Source: Candidatus Parcubacteria bacterium (lineage in GTDB: Bacteria > Patescibacteriota > Patescibacteriia > JAACEG01). Taken from it: a stretch of DNA of 30,348 nucleotides. The position numbers were made by a program, and so were the translations under genes. The notes beneath the pieces are model-generated. The model was given only the letters and a program-made list of their open reading frames with translations. It did no database searches and was not told the DNA's origin. Every line of letters begins with the position of its first letter. The first letter of the stretch is position 1. The stretch spans positions 1 to 30,348 of the forward strand of contig JAGLTA010000010.1 in NCBI GenBank assembly GCA_023135505.1. Direction: 5' to 3'. Positions 14,886 through 19,560 of this stretch are shown here, piece by piece.

Positions 14886-15828
14886 TAACCCTATTTTTTC
14901 GCGCCAAATCTTTTATAATTTTTATTTTTACCGATGGAAAAATTCGCTTAATAATTAAGCTGATTTTTTTTGTTTGATGCGGATTAATTTCAATAAGGAT
15001 ATTGATTTTATTTTTAAATTCGTTTTTTGTTTTGAATTCAGATAATTGCAAAAAAAGTTCTCTATAATATTTTAATCCGTCAGTTCCGCCAAGAAGAGCA
15101 GCCTTCGGTTCACGCTGGATGGACTTTTCTTTGCATTCGTTCGCTGTTAAATAGGGTAGATTCGCGATAATTACTAAATTTGAATTTTTAATTTTTGATT
15201 CAGCATTTTTTATTATTGGACTTAATAAATCGCCGTGATAAAATTTTATTATTTTATTAACCTTATGAATTTTTGCGTTTTTGCGCGCAATATATAGAGC
15301 CTTTTTAGAAATATCAGAGCCCAGAAATCGGATTTCAGATTTCAAATTTCGGGTTTCAGATATCGGATATCGGAGGTCGGATATCGGATTTTTAATAAGA
15401 TTTTTTGCTAATGCGATAATAATGCAGCCACTGCCAGTTCCGATATCGGCAATAACATAATTTTTTGATTTCCCCTTTTTTAAAATTCGCAATGTTTCTT
15501 CAATAATTAATTCGGTTTCAGGGCGCGGAATCAGAACATTTTTATTAACAAAAAAATTCAAGCCATAAAATTCCCTATTTTTAATAATATAAGCGATCGG
15601 CTCGTTTTGAATTCGCCTATACGCCATTTTTTTAATTCTGTTTAATTCATTTTTTGACAGTTTATAATCCAAATTCGCGCAGATCCATTCTCTGCTTTTT
15701 TTCAAAACAAACATAACTAAAATCTCAGCGTCCAGCTCCGCGAATTTTATTTTGTCTTTTCTAAATCGCTTAATAACAGAAAACAGAATCTGTTTTACAG
15801 TTGAATTTTTTTCAAAAACTATTGACAT
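14869..15828 (-). CDS. prmC: Release factor glutamine methyltransferase PrmC (HemK) with repeat insert
   Basis: PrmC methylates the GGQ glutamine of release factors RF1/RF2 using S-adenosylmethionine. The N-terminal helical domain (1-90) includes RRIQNEPIAYI and FYGLNFFV, followed by the PRPETE block (101-106). The SAM motif is ADIGTGSG (127-134). The catalytic NPPY motif is here NLPY (223-226), so the first proline is replaced, although the core Asn, Pro and Tyr remain. Residues about 147-168 are an extra loop of three 7-residue repeats (NPISDLR, YPISETR, NLKSEIR), encoded by nine tandem heptamers (15328-15390). The length of 319 is above the usual ~280 largely because of it. The start overlaps a rightward TTGACA element at 15822-15827. 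Confidence 0.92.
   Translation of the reverse strand: MSIVFEKNSTVKQILFSVIKRFRKDKIKFAELDAEILVMFVLKKSREWICANLDYKLSKNELNRIKKMAYRRIQNEPIAYIIKNREFYGLNFFVNKNVLIPRPETELIIEETLRILKKGKSKNYVIADIGTGSGCIIIALAKNLIKNPISDLRYPISETRNLKSEIRFLGSDISKKALYIARKNAKIHKVNKIIKFYHGDLLSPIIKNAESKIKNSNLVIIANLPYLTANECKEKSIQREPKAALLGGTDGLKYYRELFLQLSEFKTKNEFKNKINILIEINPHQTKKISLIIKRIFPSVKIKIIKDLARKNRVISMTV
15328..15390 (-). repeat. Nine tandem heptamers inside prmC
   Basis: On the plus strand the array reads as nine 7-bp units of consensus TCRGATW (for example TCGGATT, TCAGATT, TCGGATA). The total of 63 bp is 21 codons, so it stays in frame and yields three 7-residue repeats in PrmC. It lies between the SAM-binding motif and the next strand of the fold, probably as a surface loop. 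Confidence 0.88.
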
Positions 15829-15849
15829 TTTTTAAAAATTATTTAAAAT
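15822..15849 (+). promoter_or_regulatory. Promoter of the putative small RNA at 15856
   Basis: TTGACA (15822-15827), a 16-nt spacer and TAAAAT (15844-15849). The predicted start at about 15856 coincides with the first base of the long closing helix of the RNA. The -35 box overlaps the prmC start codon on the other strand. Confidence 0.6.
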
Positions 15850-15955
15850 AAATATCAGAAGCCCCCGATATCTCGTAGTAAAAAGAGATAGTGGGATTTT
15901 TACCAAAAACTCGCCAGCTGGGCGAACGACCGAAAGGCATAAAGGAGGTGATTTT

Positions 15956-15985
15956 ATGCATCACAGAAAAGGGGCTTCTGGATAG
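15956..15985 (+). CDS. 9-codon leader-type ORF (MHHRKGASG)
   Basis: AAAGGAGGTGAT (15941-15952) is a full-length complement to the 3' end of 16S rRNA and is optimally spaced from the ATG. The ORF encodes MHHRKGASG and ends with TAG, followed immediately by another ATG (15986) opening a 10-codon frame (MQRGQDMTCL). The last codons lie in the closing helix of the RNA, so translation would disturb the fold, as in leader-peptide regulation. Confidence 0.5.
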   Translation: MHHRKGASG

Positions 15986-15991
15986 ATGCAG

Positions 15992-16052
15992 AGGGGGCAA
16001 GACATGACATGTTTATGATAAAGCTAAACACTATTGTCTCGCCCCCTTTTTC
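15992..16052 (+). terminator. Strong intrinsic terminator of the small RNA
   Basis: AGGGGGC (15992-15998) pairs with GCCCCCT (16041-16047), extended by AGACA/TGTCT after one mismatch, with an inner GTTTA/TAAAC hairpin. TTTTTCTTT follows. Confidence 0.88.
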
Positions 16053-16156
16053 TTTGAAAAAATTTTTGTTAATTTTAATATTTACAAATTAAGAATGAAT
16101 CATTATATTTTTATTTGAATGTTTATATGTTACTGTGTTAAAGTGTTAAAGTGTTA

Positions 16157-16185
16157 TTGACATTATACGCTTTATTTGCTATTAT
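16157..16185 (+). promoter_or_regulatory. Promoter of rnpB
   Basis: TTGACA (16157-16162), a 17-nt spacer and TATTAT (16180-16185) form a near-consensus promoter. The predicted start near 16192-16196 is the 5' end of helix P1 of RNase P RNA. GTGTTAAA is repeated in tandem just before it (about 16135-16156). Confidence 0.85.
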
Positions 16186-16195
16186 AACAATAATT

Positions 16196-16745
16196 TAGGC
16201 AAGCGGATAGCCGCCACGCTCAATTTTTTTAAAATAAACAAATTTGTCATTCCGAACTTGTTTCGGAATCTGTCATTGATTATCGCTAAATTATAATCAG
16301 ATAAGAAAATTTTGGTTTATAATTTTATTAATCTTAATCATAATATAGCGAATCACAAGCACAGACACTGAAATAAATTCAGGGTGACAATATTTTATAA
16401 TTCATAAAAGTCTTTGTTTTAAAAAATTTGAGCGTGGAGGAAAGTCCGGACGCGATTAATTTTAAATTTTAAAATTAAAAAAGGATAGCGGGTAATCCCC
16501 GTCATTTTAATCAATGAGGTGCGAACAGAGACGCTGATACGCGCAAGCGTTGAAGCGCCCTTCGGGGCGAGTTTTAAGGAAACTTAAAAATTGAAACGGC
16601 TAAATCCTTATCCGCGCGCAAGGTCGTATTCAGCAATTTTGCTGTTTGAACCGCTTGAGGTTGATGGCAACATCAATCCTAGATAGATGGCTATCTAAAA
16701 TTATTTTTAATAATTTTAACAGAATCCGGCTTATAGTTTGCCTGA
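16196..16745 (+). ncRNA. rnpB: RNase P RNA with a repeat element inside helix P3
   Basis: This is the catalytic RNA that matures tRNA 5' ends. P1 is GGCAAGC (16198-16204) with GTTTGCC (16736-16742), and P2 is GATAGCC (16206-16212) with GGCTATC (16689-16695). The conserved core is present: GGAGGAAAGTCCGGAC, GGTGCGAACAGAGACG, CGCGCAAGG, CGCTTGAGG, CCTAGATAGATGG and ACAGAATCCGGCTTAT. P3 opens with CCACGCTC (16214-16221) and closes with GAGCGTGG (16430-16437). About 208 nt lie between, including a complete 145-bp family A repeat, where a short loop is normal. An additional AT-rich hairpin (16696-16718) follows the 3' strand of P2. Total length is about 550 nt against the usual 350-400. Confidence 0.93.
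16245..16389. repeat. Family A repeat, copy 2, inside rnpB
   Basis: The length is the same as copy 1 (145 bp), with the same terminal inverted repeats (TGTCATTCCGAACTTG... and ...ATAAATTCAGGGTGACA) and the same internal pair (TATCGCTAAATTATAAT / ATAATATAGCGA). The centre has diverged. It sits in the loop of RNase P helix P3, whose flanks AATTTTTTTAAAA and TTTTAAAAAATTT pair with each other. Confidence 0.9.
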
Positions 16746-16753
16746 ATTATATA

Positions 16754-16809
16754 TTTTACTGTTTCCGTAAAAGTAAAATTTAAAATTTATTTTTATGGAA
16801 ATAGTAAAA
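16754..16809. repeat. Inverted repeat after rnpB
   Basis: TTTTACTGTTTCCGTAAAA (16754-16772) pairs along 19 positions, with two G-U pairs, with TTTTATGGAAATAGTAAAA (16791-16809). A shorter alternative is ATTTTAC/GTAAAAT (16753-16779). It probably helps end the rnpB transcript, although no clean T-run follows. Confidence 0.5.
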
Positions 16810-16835
16810 ACTAACAAAAAAGGGAGGTAAAAAAA

Positions 16836-16934
16836 ATGAAAATTTTTTATGGAATTTTTTTGATTTGTCTTATATTTTTTGTGGTTTCCCATATATGGGA
16901 CCACATAAAATATCCTCCTACTCCGTTAGAATAA
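16836..16934 (+). CDS. 32-aa single-helix membrane peptide, unknown
   Basis: A good Shine-Dalgarno (AGGGAGGT, 16821-16828) precedes the ATG. The peptide MKIFYGIFLICLIFFVVSHI followed by WDHIKYPPTPLE has one clear membrane-spanning stretch (about 5-20) and a short polar tail. The coding region itself folds: GTGG...CCAC around TCCCATATATGGGA (16881-16904), then a hairpin covering the last codons. The stop codon overlaps the top of that hairpin. It could be a small membrane peptide or a structured RNA with an incidental ORF; the Shine-Dalgarno favours translation. Confidence 0.5.
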   Translation: MKIFYGIFLICLIFFVVSHIWDHIKYPPTPLE

Positions 16935-16949
16935 CGGAATAGGAGGATA
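16911..16949 (+). promoter_or_regulatory. Long hairpin over the end of the 32-aa ORF, with an anti-Shine-Dalgarno arm
   Basis: TATCCTCCTA (16911-16920) pairs with TAGGAGGATA (16940-16949), and TCCGTTA (16922-16928) with TAACGGA (16932-16938), around a GAA loop with one mismatch. The TCCTCCT arm is also complementary to the ORF's own Shine-Dalgarno, so it could regulate translation. Confidence 0.6.
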
Positions 16950-16951
16950 GC

Positions 16952-16995
16952 GCAAGGTTGGTTGTATTTACTCGGCCAACCTTGCAGAATTTTTT
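16952..16995 (+). terminator. Intrinsic terminator of the 32-aa ORF unit
   Basis: GCAAGGTTGG (16952-16961) pairs perfectly with CCAACCTTGC (16976-16985). AGAATTTTTTT follows. Confidence 0.85.
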
Positions 16996-17005
16996 TAAAT
17001 TTTTT

Positions 17006-17035
17006 TTGACACATTTTTTTATTACACAATATGTC
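17006..17035 (+). promoter_or_regulatory. Putative promoter of the 29-aa ORF
   Basis: TTGACA (17006-17011) with an 18-nt spacer and TATGTC (17030-17035). Transcription would start only a few nt before the ATG at 17049, giving an almost leaderless message. Confidence 0.4.
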
Positions 17036-17048
17036 TATACAGATAATT

Positions 17049-17138
17049 ATGAAACAGGTTGCAGATAAAATTTTATTATTTATTTTATTATTACTTCCTT
17101 TAAAAAGGCGGCTTGTTTTTGTTTATATTAAAAAATAA
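17049..17138 (+). CDS. 29-aa Leu-rich leader-like peptide
   Basis: The ORF encodes MKQVADKILLFILLLLPLKR followed by RLVFVYIKK, with eight Leu in 29 residues. It has no Shine-Dalgarno. GCGGCTT (17108-17114) at its end can pair with AAGCCGC (17149-17155), which is also the 5' arm of the terminator behind it, so two exclusive hairpins are possible. That is the layout of a leader-peptide attenuator. A leuC-like gene lies about 960 nt downstream, but with several elements in between. In AT-rich DNA a Leu-rich frame can also arise by chance. Confidence 0.35.
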   Translation: MKQVADKILLFILLLLPLKRRLVFVYIKK

Positions 17139-17148
17139 AAATAAAAAT

Positions 17149-17172
17149 AAGCCGCTATAAAGCGGCTTTTTT
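17149..17172 (+). terminator. Intrinsic terminator after the 29-aa ORF
   Basis: AAGCCGCT (17149-17156) and AGCGGCTT (17161-17168) form a perfect hairpin with loop ATAA, followed by TTTT. Confidence 0.9.
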
Positions 17173-17184
17173 GCTCTTTAAAAT

Positions 17185-17412
17185 GTTAATAAACAGAAAA
17201 AATTTGTGAATATTTTTTTGCATTGTCATTCTAAATGAGTGAAGCGAGCGAAGAATCTAGTTTGATTATTGCTGAATCTTTTTAAAATCGTCTCAATTTT
17301 AATATTTGGTTGTTTTAACAATAGTTTGATTATAAGTAAATCAAATTCTTCGCTCCCGATGGTCGCTCAGAATGACAAATGTATTATTTGCCGATTTTTT
17401 CTGTTTATTAAC
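17185..17412. repeat. 19-bp perfect inverted repeat enclosing family B copy 2
   Basis: GTTAATAAACAGAAAAAAT (17185-17203) has its exact reverse complement at 17394-17412. The family B element lies between the arms, so it was inserted into the loop of an existing inverted repeat, or moved together with it. Confidence 0.85.
17224..17377. repeat. Family B repeat, copy 2 (154 bp)
   Basis: It begins TGTCATTCTAAATGAGTGA and ends CGATGGTCGCTCAGAATGACA minus its first base. It has the same GAAGAATCT/AATTCTTCG pair and the same right end (CTCCCGATGGTCGCTCAG) as copy 1. Confidence 0.82.
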
Positions 17413-17435
17413 CTAAAAAAGAAAGGAGAAAAAAA

Positions 17436-17564
17436 ATGTACTTCGTAAAAGGACATCTAAAAAATTTAGAGGAAAAACGAGTAAAACATTTTCGCGAGAT
17501 CGACGAAAGTAAAAAAGAAAAAAAACAAAAAAAGGAGACAAAATGTCAAACTCAAGTCAAATAG
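17436..17564 (+). CDS. 42-aa highly charged small protein, unknown
   Basis: GAAAGGAG precedes the ATG at a good distance. The peptide starts MYFVKGHLKNLEEKRVKHFR and continues with a Lys/Glu-rich stretch ending in QTQVK. Its last 22 nt overlap the next ORF in another frame, which suggests translational coupling. I recognise no family. The Lys-rich end is encoded by A-rich DNA that also contains the Shine-Dalgarno of the next gene, so the C-terminus may be little constrained. Confidence 0.5.
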   Translation: MYFVKGHLKNLEEKRVKHFREIDESKKEKKQKKETKCQTQVK

Positions 17565-17734
17565 AATTACCTGCGGATGTTCCGTGTAATTGTCCTTATA
17601 GACAAGATGTGTCTTTTTGGGACGGGATTGATTTAGTATTAACTCCGCCAGCAGAGGCGGAAAATCAAGGGATTATAAATTGTTTGAATGATTCGCGCAT
17701 CGGTCCGTTTGGCATCATAATCAAGGATGTGTGA
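17543..17734 (+). CDS. 63-aa Cys-containing small protein, unknown
   Basis: The start is set by AAAAGGAG about 6 nt before the ATG, inside the previous ORF. The product starts MSNSSQIELPADVPCNCPYR and ends GPFGIIIKDV, with three Cys (two in a CNC motif, one near residue 47), a CPY motif and a short hydrophobic end. It has no signal peptide. Base composition is less A-rich than in the ORF before it, typical of coding DNA. A 17-bp hairpin follows at 17740-17782. The family is unknown; a short peptide precursor or a small metal-binding protein are possibilities without direct support. Confidence 0.55.
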   Translation: MSNSSQIELPADVPCNCPYRQDVSFWDGIDLVLTPPAEAENQGIINCLNDSRIGPFGIIIKDV

Positions 17735-17739
17735 AAAAC

Positions 17740-17782
17740 AGAGTCTCTGTTGATTTGTTTAATAAAAATCAACAGGGGCTCT
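17740..17782 (+). terminator. 17-bp hairpin after the 63-aa ORF
   Basis: AGAGTCTCTGTTGATTT (17740-17756) pairs along its full length, with two G-U pairs, with AAATCAACAGGGGCTCT (17766-17782). The T-run is weak and offset (CAACTAATTTTTA), so it may be a stability element rather than a terminator. Confidence 0.65.
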
Positions 17783-17840
17783 CAACTAATTTTTATGCTA
17801 AAAAACAGCCAAAATAGAATAAAAACAATAACCTACCTAC

Positions 17841-17924
17841 ATGGAATGCGCTAATATTTGCGCGTCAAATAGCGCTAAAGATTTTAAAGAGATGATAAAA
17901 AATATACAAAACGAAGGCTTTTAA
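17841..17924 (+). CDS. Possible 27-aa ORF, doubtful
   Basis: The frame MECANICASNSAKDFKEMIK plus NIQNEGF is open between ATG and TAA, with no Shine-Dalgarno. Its end merges into a weak GGCTT/AAGCT hairpin with a T-run (17916-17938), probably a terminator. It might be the end of a decayed gene. The rest of 17783-18097 shows nothing except the short heptamer array at 18058. Confidence 0.2.
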   Translation: MECANICASNSAKDFKEMIKNIQNEGF

Positions 17925-17938
17925 GAAGCTGTTTTTTT
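17916..17938 (+). terminator. Weak intrinsic terminator
   Basis: GGCTT (17916-17920) pairs with AAGCT (17926-17930), with one G-U pair and a TTAAG loop. G and seven T follow. Confidence 0.4.
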
Positions 17939-18057
17939 ATGCGAATTTATAAAACCGTTTTTAGGCAAAAAAAATAATGATGGTTTTAATTCAACTAATA
18001 AATGGAGTCTTGCGGAAAAGGGAAACTTATGAGATAATGAAATCGGGATTTAAAATT

Positions 18058-18091
18058 ATTACTGATTCTTATTACTTATTACTAGTTACCA
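18058..18091. repeat. Short heptamer array before the LeuC-like gene
   Basis: The units ATTACTG, ATTCTT (6 nt), ATTACTT, ATTACTA and GTTACCA lie in tandem just before the ATG at 18098. They resemble the units inside the prepilin peptidase gene. Confidence 0.55.
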
Positions 18092-18097
18092 AATATT

Positions 18098-19279
18098 ATG
18101 AAACAAACAATCACAGAAAAAATTTTAGGCGGTAAAGCAGGCGAACTGATTGACAGAGAAATTGATTTAATAATGTGCCATGATGTGACAACCCCGCCAG
18201 CGCTTAAAATGTTGAAAAAGAAGGGGATAAAAAAAGTTTGGGAACCGGATAAAATTGTTGTCACCCCGGATCATTTTGTGCCGAATAAAGACATTAAAAG
18301 CGCGGAGTTGGCAAAAGAGTTGAACGATTGGGCGGAAGAGCAGGGAATTAAGCATCATTATAAATTAGGCTGCCACGGGGTCTGCCACGCGATTCTTCCT
18401 GAACAGGGCCATATTAAGCCTGGAATGGTCGTGGTCGGCGCGGATTCGCATACTTGCACCTATGGCGCGCTAGGGTGCTTTTCAACAGGCATTGGATCAA
18501 CGGATTGCGCTTTTGTTTTAGCGACTGGAAAATTATGGTTCAAAATTCCTGAAACCATTCGCTTTAATATTACTGGAAAATTAAAACTTAAAACAACCGC
18601 TAAAGATGTTATTCTATTTATCATTAAACAGGTTGGCGTTGACGGCGCGCAATACAAAGCGATGGAATTCGGAGGCGAGATTATTAAGCGGATGAGCGAA
18701 GAGGAAAAATTAACAATCTGTAATATGGCGATTGAGGCAGGGGCTAAAAATGGAATTATTGAAACCGAAGAATATTTTTCCGATAAAGATTGCGTTTATG
18801 AAAAAAGTTATAATTTTGATATTTCTGATTTGGAGCCGATGGTCGCTTATCCTCATCTGCCGTCTAACGGAAAACCGATTAGCGAGGCGAAAAAAGACAA
18901 TATTAAAATAGATCAAGCGTTTATCGGTTCCTGCACAAACGGCAGATATTCAGACTTAAAACAGGCAGCGGATATTCTAAAAGGAAAAAAAGTTAACTGC
19001 CGAACGATTGTAATTCCAGCAACAACGGATATTTATAAAAAATGCCTAAAAGAAGGGTTGATAGAGATTTTTGTCAATGCTGGCTGCGTATTTTCCACGC
19101 CGACTTGCGGACCGTGTCTTGGCGGGCATATGGGCGTCTTAGCCAAAGGAGAAAAATGCGTTTCTACTTCCAACCGCAATTTTATCGGAAGAATGGGGCA
19201 TCCAGAAAGCGAAGTCTATCTCGCCTCGCCGATAATAGTGGCTTATTCCGCGCTGTCTGGGAGGATTGTTGGGATTTAA
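18098..19279 (+). CDS. Aconitase-family hydro-lyase large subunit (LeuC-like)
   Basis: This is the large subunit of a [4Fe-4S] hydro-lyase of the isopropylmalate isomerase/homoaconitase group. The 393-residue length fits the archaeal/thermophile LeuC-HACN branch rather than the longer E. coli type. Cluster ligands are C279 (GSCTNGR) and C337/C340 (TCGPCLG). VVVGADSHTCTYGALG (111-126) and SNRNFIGRMG (358-367) are substrate-site signatures. It should need a small LeuD-type subunit, but the next 280 nt contain a repeat element and then recJ, so the partner and other leucine genes are absent here. Leucine synthesis, lysine synthesis or another dehydratase role are all possible. No Shine-Dalgarno is seen. 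Confidence 0.9.
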   Translation: MKQTITEKILGGKAGELIDREIDLIMCHDVTTPPALKMLKKKGIKKVWEPDKIVVTPDHFVPNKDIKSAELAKELNDWAEEQGIKHHYKLGCHGVCHAILPEQGHIKPGMVVVGADSHTCTYGALGCFSTGIGSTDCAFVLATGKLWFKIPETIRFNITGKLKLKTTAKDVILFIIKQVGVDGAQYKAMEFGGEIIKRMSEEEKLTICNMAIEAGAKNGIIETEEYFSDKDCVYEKSYNFDISDLEPMVAYPHLPSNGKPISEAKKDNIKIDQAFIGSCTNGRYSDLKQAADILKGKKVNCRTIVIPATTDIYKKCLKEGLIEIFVNAGCVFSTPTCGPCLGGHMGVLAKGEKCVSTSNRNFIGRMGHPESEVYLASPIIVAYSALSGRIVGI

Positions 19280-19345
19280 AATTATAGTATTTTAATTATA
19301 AGTTTTTGTTTTATTTATTTTTCTTTTAATTAACAAAAAATCATC

Positions 19346-19533
19346 TGTCTTTGCGAAGAGGCGAATAAGCGTAGCGAATGAGATGCGACGAAGCAATCTC
19401 ATTGTTTACGCAAAAAGGTTTGTAATTACAGATTTTTTCGCTCAGTAATGAGATTGCTTCGTCGCTCTCTCACTGCGTCACGCACCTTTTTCAAAAGTGC
19501 GGGACTGCGTTCGTTCGGCTCATCGTAAAGACA
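19346..19533. repeat. Family C repeat, copy 1 (188 bp)
   Basis: The ends are inverted: TGTCTTTGCGAAGAG and CATCGTAAAGACA. Inside, GACGAAGCAATCTCATT pairs with AATGAGATTGCTTCGTC. Copy 2 is at 27165-27343. It fills most of the gap between the LeuC-like gene and recJ; nothing else is seen in 19280-19560. Confidence 0.82.
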
Positions 19534-19560
19534 ATACTCATCATTATTAAATTATTTTTT

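Larger units (their letters stand above)
15856..16055 (+). ncRNA. Putative structured small RNA with leader peptide and terminator
   Basis: CAGAAGCCCC (15856-15865) pairs perfectly with GGGGCTTCTG (15971-15980). Inside are the hairpins TATCTC/GAGATA (15869-15890), TCGCC/GGCGA (15911-15924) and CC-GAAA-GG (15930-15937, a GNRA loop). A 9-codon ORF behind AAAGGAGGTGAT occupies the 3' part, followed by a strong terminator (15992-16052). GCCCCC (15861-15866) can also pair with GGGGGC of the terminator stem (15993-15998), so alternative folds are possible. The unit has its own promoter and no downstream structural gene except rnpB, which has a separate promoter. It does not match 6S, SRP, tmRNA or riboswitch classes I know. 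Confidence 0.6.

Noticed and set aside
15856..16055. Assignment of the structured RNA to 6S RNA, SRP RNA, tmRNA or a ZTP/c-di-GMP riboswitch
   Set aside because: The conserved sequence motifs of these classes are absent; only general hairpin features agree.
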